NCBI GenBank assembly: GCA_937926325.1
Contig: CALAZQ010000022.1
Span: forward strand, 1 to 6,619
DNA length: 6,619 bases
Reading direction: 5' to 3'
From: an uncultured Planctomycetaceae bacterium
GTDB taxonomy: Bacteria; Planctomycetota; Planctomycetia; Pirellulales; UBA1268
Part shown: positions 1 through 5,349 of the stretch, piece after piece
Layout of the letters: every line of letters starts with the position of its first letter
Numbering within the stretch: the stretch's first letter is position 1
Notes under the pieces: model-generated
Seen by the model: only the letters and a program-made list of their open reading frames with translations
Databases searched by the model: none
What the model was told of the DNA's origin: nothing
Program-made: the position numbers and the translations under genes

Positions 1-438
1 CACCAGCGGGCCGGCCATCACCAGGGTCTCTTTGTTGGCCAGCGCCACCGGCTTACCGGCGGCTACCGCGGCCCAGGTGCTGGCCAGCCCGGCGGCACCG
101 ACGATCGCCGAGACCACCTGGTCGATCTCCGGTGCGGCCACCAGATCAGCCAGTCGCTCTGCCCCAACCACCAGTTCGGTCCCCGGCGGCAGGGCCGCCG
201 GGCCGATCGATGCGGCTGCCGTCGGATCGGTCACCACCAGCCAGCGGGGCCGGCAGGCCGCGGCCTGCTCCAGCAGCGGACCAACACTGCGGTGGCCACA
301 GAGCAGGCTTGCGGTGAACCGCCCCTCGGAGGCTGCAATCACCTCGAGCGTGCTGCGGCCGATGCTGCCGGTAGAGCCGAGCACCGCCACCCGCCGGGGC
401 CGGTCGGCAGGTGCCGCGGGGCGGTCAAGTGGCATCAT
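1..438 (-). CDS. dxr: 1-deoxy-D-xylulose 5-phosphate reductoisomerase, N-terminal part (cut by window edge)
   Basis: Dxr (IspC) is the cytoplasmic NADPH-dependent enzyme that rearranges and reduces 1-deoxy-D-xylulose 5-phosphate to 2-C-methyl-D-erythritol 4-phosphate, the first committed step of the MEP isoprenoid pathway. The 146 visible residues contain the nucleotide-binding glycine motif LGSTGSIG at residues 20-27, followed by the TLEV helix start, and the family hallmark ALANKETLV at 132-140, preceded by a GAAGL segment. Both motifs sit at the expected distance. E. coli Dxr is about 398 residues, so roughly the last 250, including the metal and substrate site, lie beyond position 1. The gene starts with two consecutive ATG codons (438-436 and 435-433); either fits, leaving about 14-15 residues before the Rossmann fold. 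No clear Shine-Dalgarno sequence precedes them. It is divergent from ftsH across 173 bp. The truncation comes from the window edge and does not indicate a broken gene. Confidence 0.95.
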   Translation of the reverse strand, partial: MMPLDRPAAPADRPRRVAVLGSTGSIGRSTLEVIAASEGRFTASLLCGHRSVGPLLEQAAACRPRWLVVTDPTAAASIGPAALPPGTELVVGAERLADLVAAPEIDQVVSAIVGAAGLASTWAAVAAGKPVALANKETLVMAGPLV

Positions 439-534
439 GGACGAATCAATCAAAGGGGAAACTGGTAACAGGAACCGGCCGCTGAATGCCTTGAAAGTGT
501 ATGCCGCAGCCCCCCGCGATGCTATCGAAGCCGT

Positions 535-563
535 TTGTCGGCGGCCTGTCGGCGGCCTACTAT
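535..563 (+). promoter_or_regulatory. Candidate sigma70-type promoter for ftsH
   Basis: TTGTCG (535-540) and TACTAT (558-563) are separated by exactly 17 bp, and each hexamer matches four of six consensus positions (TTGACA and TATAAT). Transcription would start near 570, giving a 5' leader of about 40 bases before the ATG at 612. This placement is the main argument for the 612 start over the earlier in-frame ATG at 501, which lies upstream of the promoter. The call rests on the pattern alone. Planctomycete promoters are poorly characterised and short matches occur by chance. Confidence 0.42.
536..557. repeat. Perfect 11-bp tandem direct repeat over the ftsH -35/spacer
   Basis: The unit TGTCGGCGGCC occurs twice without interruption (536-546 and 547-557), and a T follows the second copy as well. 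The first copy starts inside the candidate -35 hexamer and the second ends directly before the candidate -10. A period of 11 bp is about one turn of the helix, so both copies face the same side of the DNA, as tandem operator half-sites often do. The repeat itself is seen directly; a regulatory role is inferred. The alternative is a chance or slippage duplication in GC-rich DNA. Confidence 0.85.
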
Positions 564-611
564 GGAAAGCTTGAGCGAGTGAATAATTCAGAGGTCGGGC
601 AACGGGAACGC

Positions 612-2750
612 ATGACTCAGAAAAATAAAGATCGAGATTTGGGGAAACGTGGTGGCGACCGGAAACAGTCGTTTGGCGGCTCGAACCTCATCTGGACGCT
701 GATCGCCGTTGCCGTGGCGGGCCTGTTCGCCGCCAGCCTGTTCGGTGGCAGTCAGGAAGTGCAGCTCTCGTACAGCGACCTGGAACGGCTGATCCGGGCG
801 GCGGGAGAACGGCAGGACCCCAGCGGCCCCCCCCGGTTTGTCGAGGTCGTTACCGGCAAGACACCCGATGGTTCATCGGTGGTCTCCCGATTCAGCTCGA
901 TTGACGCGGTCGTCATCGGGGCCTTCGAAGTGACCGGCACGGTGCGAAAGGTGCCGCCGCGGGTGAGTGAGGGCCGGGGACCGCTGCGGCCGCTCGATGA
1001 TGGCCGGCTGACCGCTGACGGGGCCGGCCCCGGTGAAAAGGTCAGGTTCCGGACGGCCAAGCTGCCGAGTGAAAACTCGGAGGGCCAACTCTCAAAGCTG
1101 CTCGATGCCAACAAGGTTGACTACCGCTACGAAGACCCGCCCAGCCCCTGGCGAAACTGGATGCCGATGCTGGTGCTGACCGGCCTGTTTGCGCTGGCCT
1201 TCTTCCTGATGATCCGCCGGGTCGGTGGGGCCGGCAGCCCGATGGCGTTTGGCCGCAGCCGCGGCAAGATGTATGCCCAGGAAGACCTCGGTATCACCTT
1301 TGATGATGTCGCCGGTATCGACGAGGCGGTGGAGGAACTTCGCGAAGTGGTGGAGTTCCTGCGGAGCCCTGAAAAATACCAGGTGCTCGGCGGCCACATT
1401 CCCAAGGGAGTGCTGCTGGTCGGCCCCCCCGGAACCGGCAAGACGTTGCTGGCCAAGGCGATCGCCGGTGAGGCGGGCGTGCCCTTTTTCGGGCTCTCGG
1501 GCAGCGACTTTGTCGAGATGTTCGTCGGGGTCGGGGCCGCCCGGGTGCGGGACATGTTTCAGCAGGCCACCCAAAAAAGTCCCTGCATCATCTTCATCGA
1601 CGAACTCGATGCCCTCGGCAAGACCCGCGGCTCGAGCGTGGTGGGTGGCCACGATGAACGGGAGCAGACCCTCAACGCGCTGCTGGTCGAGATGGACGGC
1701 TTCGGCAGCAACTCGGGGGTGATCGTGATGGCCGCCACCAATCGGCCGGAGACGCTCGACCCGGCCCTGCTGCGGCCTGGCCGTTTCGATCGGCATGTGC
1801 TGGTCGACCGCCCCGACGTTCGCGGCCGTGAGGCGATCCTGCGGGTGCATGTGCTCAATGTGAAGCTCGACCCGCGGGTCAATCTCGAGCACATTGCCCG
1901 GATCACCTCCGGCTTCTGCGGGGCCGATCTGGCCAATCTGGTCAATGAGGCGGCCCTGCTGGCCGCCCGCAACGACAAGTCCTCGGTCGGCATGGATGAG
2001 TTCAACGAGGCTGTCGAGCGGGTGACGGCGGGGCTGGAAAAGAAGAAGCGGGTGATCCACGAGGACGAAAAAAAACGGGTGGCCTATCACGAGGCGGCCC
2101 ATGCCCTGGTCGCCTACTCACTGCCCAACACCGACCCGATCCACAAGGTGTCGATCATTCCGCGGGGGCTGGCAGCCCTCGGCTACACCATGCAGCGGCC
2201 CGAGGACGATCGCTACCTGCTGACCCAGAGCGAACTTGAGAGCCGCATCCAGGTGCTGCTGGCCGGGACGATCGCCGAAGAGATGGTCTACGACGATGTC
2301 TCAACCGGTGCCCAGAATGACCTCGAGCGGGCCAGTGAGATCGCCCGCTCGATGGTGATGGACTATGGCATGAGCCGGCTGGGCCGGGTGAACTACCGCG
2401 AAAGCCAGCGGTCGCCGTTCTTGACCGGCGGCGGCGCCGACCTGGGAGCTGCCCGGAGCCACAGCGAAGAGACCGCCCGGGAGATCGACGAAGAGGTACG
2501 GCGGATCATCGACACTTCGATCGAGCAGGTCCGCCAGATTCTGGAGACCCGCCGGGCCTCGCTGGAGGCGGTCACCAGCCGGCTGATCGAGGCGGAGGTG
2601 ATTGACGGCCTCGACCTCAAGGAAATCGTCGAGACCACCAGCGGCAAGCCACAACTGGTGCCCGGCACCGCAGCCGAACGTCGGGCCGGCGCCACCAAGC
2701 CAGCCGCTGACACCGAGGCCGAGCCACCGGCCGACGCCGCCGGCCAATAG
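612..2750 (+). CDS. ftsH: ATP-dependent zinc metalloprotease FtsH
   Basis: FtsH is a membrane-anchored hexameric AAA+ protease that extracts and degrades misfolded membrane proteins and some short-lived cytoplasmic regulators. From the ATG at 612 the protein has 712 residues. In order: a basic N-terminus, TM1 (about 25-45), an extracytoplasmic region (46-181), TM2 (about 184-201), Walker A GPPGTGKT (271-278), pore loop MFVG (303-306), Walker [10 protein letters not shown] (326-334), second region of homology with arginine fingers in RPGRFDR (388-394), zinc site HEAAH (493-497) and third zinc ligand D570 in TGAQND. All catalytic residues are present; the usual HEAGH glycine is alanine here. 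The membrane-exposed region is about 135 residues, longer than the E. coli one, and the C-terminus (about 680-712) is an Ala/Pro/Glu-rich tail. An earlier in-frame ATG at 501 would add 37 residues before the anchor and lies upstream of the likely promoter. The Shine-Dalgarno is weak (GGGAA, 604-608). Confidence 0.97.
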   Translation: MTQKNKDRDLGKRGGDRKQSFGGSNLIWTLIAVAVAGLFAASLFGGSQEVQLSYSDLERLIRAAGERQDPSGPPRFVEVVTGKTPDGSSVVSRFSSIDAVVIGAFEVTGTVRKVPPRVSEGRGPLRPLDDGRLTADGAGPGEKVRFRTAKLPSENSEGQLSKLLDANKVDYRYEDPPSPWRNWMPMLVLTGLFALAFFLMIRRVGGAGSPMAFGRSRGKMYAQEDLGITFDDVAGIDEAVEELREVVEFLRSPEKYQVLGGHIPKGVLLVGPPGTGKTLLAKAIAGEAGVPFFGLSGSDFVEMFVGVGAARVRDMFQQATQKSPCIIFIDELDALGKTRGSSVVGGHDEREQTLNALLVEMDGFGSNSGVIVMAATNRPETLDPALLRPGRFDRHVLVDRPDVRGREAILRVHVLNVKLDPRVNLEHIARITSGFCGADLANLVNEAALLAARNDKSSVGMDEFNEAVERVTAGLEKKKRVIHEDEKKRVAYHEAAHALVAYSLPNTDPIHKVSIIPRGLAALGYTMQRPEDDRYLLTQSELESRIQVLLAGTIAEEMVYDDVSTGAQNDLERASEIARSMVMDYGMSRLGRVNYRESQRSPFLTGGGADLGAARSHSEETAREIDEEVRRIIDTSIEQVRQILETRRASLEAVTSRLIEAEVIDGLDLKEIVETTSGKPQLVPGTAAERRAGATKPAADTEAEPPADAAGQ

Positions 2751-2758
2751 CCGGCGGC
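2736..2758 (+). terminator. GC hairpin spanning the ftsH stop codon
   Basis: GCCGCCGGC (2736-2744) and GCCGGCGGC (2750-2758) are perfect complements around the five-base loop CAATA. This gives a nine-bp all-GC stem that includes the final G of the TAG stop codon. There is no T-run after it, so it is not a standard intrinsic terminator. It could pause polymerase, protect the 3' end of the ftsH message, or be a by-product of GC-rich codons. Confidence 0.3.
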
Positions 2759-2841
2759 CCAACCGGCACAACCGGTGTCTCCTGCCTTATCGCGCAGGCG
2801 GCTGCAGCCGGGTGATCAGCCTGGCCGATTTTCTTGATGGA

Positions 2842-2866
2842 CCAGAGGCTGGCGGACAGCCCCTGG
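2842..2866 (+). other. Stem-loop in the leader of the small membrane protein gene
   Basis: CCAG (2842-2845) pairs with CTGG (2863-2866), and GGCTG (2847-2851) pairs with CAGCC (2857-2861), around the loop GCGGA with a single A/C mismatch between the two helices. It ends 21 bases before the ribosome binding site of the gene at 2900. No T-run follows, so it is not an obvious terminator. The rest of the 2751-2899 gap contains a 12-bp palindrome, CGGCTGCAGCCG (2799-2810), and no clear promoter. Confidence 0.35.
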
Positions 2867-2887
2867 CAGCAAGGAACGTTGAGGCTT

Positions 2888-2893
2888 GGTGAG
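2888..2893 (+). promoter_or_regulatory. Ribosome binding site that decides the start at 2900
   Basis: GGTGAG lies six bases before the ATG at 2900. An earlier in-frame ATG at 2834 has no such sequence, and the 22 residues it would add are polar and precede what looks like a natural membrane-protein N-terminus. Confidence 0.6.
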
Positions 2894-2899
2894 ATCACC

Positions 2900-3112
2900 A
2901 TGTGGAAGAGTCTGTTTCTGGCAGTCGGAATTTTTGCCACGCTTGTCGGCATCGAACTACTATTCATTGACTCTGCCGTGATCGTGCCGCTGACCGGTGG
3001 CGGCAGCCGGACCGTTGCGGCCCCGGAGTGGGCCCCCTGGCTGCTGATTTCGGTCGGGGCGGTCACCATTTTGAACCTCTGCACCCTGCCTCGGGGGCTG
3101 ATCAAGGAGTGA
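2900..3112 (+). CDS. Small two-helix membrane protein, function unknown
   Basis: This gene encodes 70 residues starting MWKSLFLAVG. There are two hydrophobic segments, about residues 4-24 and 45-62, joined by a short loop with GGGS and the motif PEWAPWLL (43-50). The short tail ends PRGLIKE. The one cysteine, C61, is at the end of the second helix. From memory it resembles small conserved hypothetical proteins of planctomycetes that begin MWK and carry a WAPW motif before the second helix; I cannot confirm this without a search. I assign no function. Start choice rests on GGTGAG six bases upstream and on the hydrophobic N-terminus. It lies 149 bp after ftsH and 21 bp before the DCC-family gene on the same strand, so it may be co-transcribed with the latter. 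Being small and next to ftsH, it could be a membrane partner or substrate of that protease, but this is speculation. Confidence 0.75.
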   Translation: MWKSLFLAVGIFATLVGIELLFIDSAVIVPLTGGGSRTVAAPEWAPWLLISVGAVTILNLCTLPRGLIKE

Positions 3113-3133
3113 GTCGGCCGTCGCGAGAGGGGC

Positions 3134-3562
3134 ATGCATGCGATCGCCCACCTACCGCACGCCATGACCACCACGCAAACCCAGCCTGACCGCGACACGG
3201 TGCTCTACGACGGCCAGTGCCGGTTCTGCCGCAGCCAGATCGGGATCTTGCGGCGGCTCGACTGGTGGCGCCGGCTACAGTTCACCTCCTTGCATGACCC
3301 GAGTGTGGCGGCGGACTTTCCCGAGATTCCGCTGGCCCGGTTGCACGACGAGATGGTGGTGGTGGACCGGACCGGGCGGGCCCGTGGCGGCGCTGAGGCG
3401 GTCCGCTACCTGTCGCGGCGGTTGCCTCCGCTCTGGCCGCTGGCGGTGCTGCTGCACATTCCCGGGTCGCTGCCGCTCTGGCGGTGGCTTTACGCCTTTG
3501 TGGCCAAGCGGCGACTGCTGATTGCCGGCCGCTGTGACGACGGCAGCTGCCGGCTGCCGTAG
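3134..3562 (+). CDS. DCC-family (DUF393) thiol-disulfide oxidoreductase-like protein
   Basis: The family signature is near the N-terminus: VLYDGQCRFC (23-32 of 142), with a CxxC pair at C29/C32 preceded by the YDG turn typical of DCC/YuxK proteins, a thioredoxin-like group. Further family features are the LHD segment (53-55), DEMVVVD (72-78), the GGAEAVRYL helix (85-93) and the aromatic PLWRWLYAFVAKRR helix (104-117). A second pair, C134 and C139 in CDDGSC, lies four residues from the end. Predicted role is a small cytoplasmic redox protein; the substrate is unknown and the biochemical activity of this family is not well established. The start is uncertain. ATG 3134 has GAGAGG only three bases upstream, while ATG 3164 gives MTTTQTQPDR and a natural-looking 132-residue protein but lacks a Shine-Dalgarno. 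The domain is unaffected. It ends 16 bp from the convergent methyltransferase gene. Confidence 0.88.
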   Translation: MHAIAHLPHAMTTTQTQPDRDTVLYDGQCRFCRSQIGILRRLDWWRRLQFTSLHDPSVAADFPEIPLARLHDEMVVVDRTGRARGGAEAVRYLSRRLPPLWPLAVLLHIPGSLPLWRWLYAFVAKRRLLIAGRCDDGSCRLP

Positions 3563-3572
3563 CGTCAGCGGC
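3528..3572. terminator. Long imperfect hairpin at the convergent gene ends (possible bidirectional terminator)
   Basis: Three nested helices line up: GCCGC (3528-3532) with GCGGC (3568-3572), TGACG (3535-3539) with CGTCA (3563-3567), and CGGCAG (3541-3546) with CTGCCG (3554-3559), around a seven-base loop. Small bulges (TG at 3533-3534; A3540 against TAG 3560-3562) separate them. That makes 16 base pairs in 45 bases, covering the stop codon of the DCC-family gene and most of the 16-bp gap to the methyltransferase stop at 3579. Neither strand has a T-run after the stem, so intrinsic termination is not proven. The position between converging genes is what makes a shared terminator plausible. 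Confidence 0.42.
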
Positions 3573-3578
3573 TGTTGG

Positions 3579-4340
3579 TCACTCTTCAGTGCGGCCGAAG
3601 AACATCAGGTGCTGCCAGGGCAGCTTGTCGAACTCGCGCACCAGTGTGAAGCCGTTGGGCTCGAGTTCACGCTTGACCTGGGCCTTGGTCATCTTGTGCA
3701 GCGGCTTGATCGGCACGGCCGGATCCTCACCGCGAAACTCCGCCAGCACAATCTGGCCGGTGGGCCGCAGGCTTTCACGAATCCGGGCCAGCATCAGTTC
3801 GGGGTGCGAGAACTCGTGGTAGACATCGACGCAGAAGACGAGATCCACGGCGTCTGCCGGCAGCCGCGGATCGATCACCGTGCCGAGGACCGGCCGGATG
3901 TTGAAGAGCTTGGCCTGCCGGGCTCGGGCGACGAGCAGCCGCAGCATTTCGGGCTGGATATCGACGGCGTAGACAATCCCTTCGGGTCCGACCCGACGGG
4001 CCAGTTCCAAGGTGTAAAAACCGTTGCCACAGCCCAAGTCGCAGACAGTCTGGCCGGGCTTGATCTCGAGTGCCTCCAGCAGCATCCGGCAGTCTTCCTC
4101 CCGCTGCCGGCTCTCCCGGACGAGCCAGGGGGCCCCCGTGTAGTGCATCGTCTGGGCGATTTCCCGGCCCTGGTAGTGCGTCCGCGGCGGCGGGATTTCA
4201 GCACTGCGATCGATCCGCAGGTCGATCTGGAGCGGCCGGAGCGGACGGTCCGGTGTGGGCTCGGCAGCGGCGGCAACGCCTGCCAGCACAACCAGCAGGC
4301 CGAGAGCAGCGAAGCGAATCGGACGGGTAGTACTTCTCAT
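3579..4340 (-). CDS. Class I SAM-dependent methyltransferase with N-terminal signal peptide
   Basis: This 253-residue protein has a Sec-type signal peptide: basic start MRSTTRPIR, hydrophobic core about residues 10-23, and a likely signal peptidase I site after the alanine stretch near 25-26. The mature part is a Rossmann methyltransferase with motif I VCDLGCGNGFYT (99-110), acidic residue D127 of AVDI (likely contact with the SAM ribose), DLVFCVDVYHEF (166-177) after strand 4, and LRPTGQIVLAEF (191-202). It ends with a conserved-looking WQHLMFFGR strand. The methyl acceptor is unknown. The start at 4340 is the only sensible ATG: an upstream in-frame extension would run into lpxI and read as out-of-frame residues. 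No strong Shine-Dalgarno is present. It lies 46 bp after lpxI on the same strand, so it is probably the last gene of the lpxD-lpxI unit. Export of a SAM enzyme is odd because SAM is not known to be abundant outside the cytoplasm; the segment could instead act as a membrane anchor. Confidence 0.88.
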   Translation of the reverse strand: MRSTTRPIRFAALGLLVVLAGVAAAAEPTPDRPLRPLQIDLRIDRSAEIPPPRTHYQGREIAQTMHYTGAPWLVRESRQREEDCRMLLEALEIKPGQTVCDLGCGNGFYTLELARRVGPEGIVYAVDIQPEMLRLLVARARQAKLFNIRPVLGTVIDPRLPADAVDLVFCVDVYHEFSHPELMLARIRESLRPTGQIVLAEFRGEDPAVPIKPLHKMTKAQVKRELEPNGFTLVREFDKLPWQHLMFFGRTEE

Positions 4341-4386
4341 ACTGAAGAGTCTACCGCCGCCGCACCGCGGCCCGCCAATCGGTCGG

Positions 4387-5322
4387 TCAAGCGGCGTCGT
4401 AGCGGGGCTGTTCCAGCAGCGGTACGCCGGCGACATCAAAGCAGCTGACGATCGTGATGCCGCAGCGGCTGGCGTAGCCGGCCAGCTGCTCGCGATCGAC
4501 CAGAATCGTCTTGCCGGCCTCGATGGCCAATACCCGCGCCCCGGCGGCGCGGATCGACTGCAGCGTGCCGATGCCGATGGTCGGCATGTCAAACCGTTCA
4601 TCCTGCTGCGGCTTGGCCACCTTCACCACCGTCATGCCTCCGGAGCGGCAGAGCTGCCCGGCGCGTTTGATGCAGGCGTCGGTCCCCTCGATTGCCTCCA
4701 GGGCCAGCGGAGCCCGGTTCTTCACCACCACCGTCTGGCCGATATCGAGCCGGCCCAGCTCTTTGGCCAGCTTCCAGCCAAAGGCGACGTCGGCCATCCG
4801 CTGCTTCGAGAGGGGCCGGCCGGCCAGCACGCCGCCAGTGGCCAGCAGCTCAGGAGCGAAGTCGGTCGCCGGGCAGATTCGCACCCCCGCCCGCTCGAAG
4901 GCGGAGGCGATCGCCCCGAGCAACGAGTCGTCGCGGTTGTCCTTCCGTCGACTGACGACATGGGGCCAGAAGGTCTTCAGGCCCCGCCAGTCGGGCAGGT
5001 GCCGCAGCCAGCCGAAGCGACGGAAGAGTTTTTTCTTGTGAATCTTGCCGGCCATCGTCGCCCGCAGGACGCCATGCTGCCTGAAGAAGTCGATCGCCTT
5101 GCCGATCTCGGCCACGCCCACCTCACCGTAGACATCGGCCAGCGGCTCCAGTGACTCTTCAGCATGGTGCCGGATGGTGAGGATGGCCACCCGGCCGCCC
5201 CGGCGGCGGATCGCCTCGGCCGTGGCAATCGGGAACCGGCCCCAGCCGGCCAGAATGCCGATCAGTTCACCGTCGAGCGACGGCTCTGCAACAAAAGCAG
5301 GTGAAGGTGCCACAGCGTTCAT
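4387..5322 (-). CDS. lpxI: UDP-2,3-diacylglucosamine pyrophosphatase LpxI
   Basis: LpxI (formerly DUF1009) hydrolyses UDP-2,3-diacylglucosamine to 2,3-diacylglucosamine 1-phosphate (lipid X) and UMP in lipid A synthesis, replacing the unrelated LpxH. The 311-residue protein shows both family domains. The N-terminal one opens with IGILAGWGRFP (21-31) and includes AGKIHKK (91-97) and RKDNRDDSLLGAIA (126-139). The C-terminal one has QTVVVKNRAPLALEAIEGTD (196-215), ACIKRAG (216-222), KVAKPQQDERFDMPTIGIGT (234-253) and EAGKTILVDRE (268-278). D215 corresponds, as I recall, to the catalytically essential D225 of the Caulobacter enzyme. There are about 20 extra residues before the usual start of the domain. 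The ATG at 5322 is the first in-frame start after the lpxD stop. An AAGGTGG sequence (5349-5343) is 20 bases upstream, too far for a normal Shine-Dalgarno, so translation may depend on coupling to lpxD. The gene lies 27 bp after lpxD in the same reading frame. Confidence 0.95.
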   Translation of the reverse strand: MNAVAPSPAFVAEPSLDGELIGILAGWGRFPIATAEAIRRRGGRVAILTIRHHAEESLEPLADVYGEVGVAEIGKAIDFFRQHGVLRATMAGKIHKKKLFRRFGWLRHLPDWRGLKTFWPHVVSRRKDNRDDSLLGAIASAFERAGVRICPATDFAPELLATGGVLAGRPLSKQRMADVAFGWKLAKELGRLDIGQTVVVKNRAPLALEAIEGTDACIKRAGQLCRSGGMTVVKVAKPQQDERFDMPTIGIGTLQSIRAAGARVLAIEAGKTILVDREQLAGYASRCGITIVSCFDVAGVPLLEQPRYDAA

Positions 5323-5349
5323 CGACGTGCCGCTTTCACTCCCACCTTC

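Noticed and set aside
439..540. Promoter for dxr on the minus strand
   Set aside because: The best -10-like hexamer (TACACT on the minus strand) has no acceptable -35 at 16-18 bp, so I do not call one.
32..574. Open frame of 180 codons on the plus strand at the left edge
   Set aside because: It is antisense to dxr and runs across the dxr-ftsH promoter region. The Ser/Ala/Arg-rich sequence has no protein features.
501..611. Upstream in-frame extension of ftsH (37 residues from ATG 501)
   Set aside because: It starts upstream of the candidate promoter, includes the tandem repeat as codons, and adds sequence not typical of an FtsH N-terminus. The start at 612 gives the normal short basic segment before the first membrane helix.
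1092..2102. Open frame of 336 codons on the minus strand inside ftsH
   Set aside because: It is antisense to the conserved AAA+ and protease core of FtsH, is rich in His, Gln and Gly as expected of a complement frame, and has no recognisable domain. High GC content produces such long shadow frames.
3522..4448. Open frame of 308 codons on the plus strand
   Set aside because: It is antisense to the methyltransferase and overlaps the end of the DCC-family gene. The sequence has no domain, and the opposite strand encodes a complete methyltransferase core.
4341..4601. Upstream extension of the methyltransferase frame to 4601
   Set aside because: It overlaps lpxI, and the added 87 residues are Ser/Arg/Pro-rich shadow sequence. 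The start at 4340 begins exactly with a signal peptide.
4255..5154. Open frame of 299 codons on the plus strand
   Set aside because: It is complementary to lpxI, whose full set of family motifs is on the minus strand. The composition is that of an antisense shadow.
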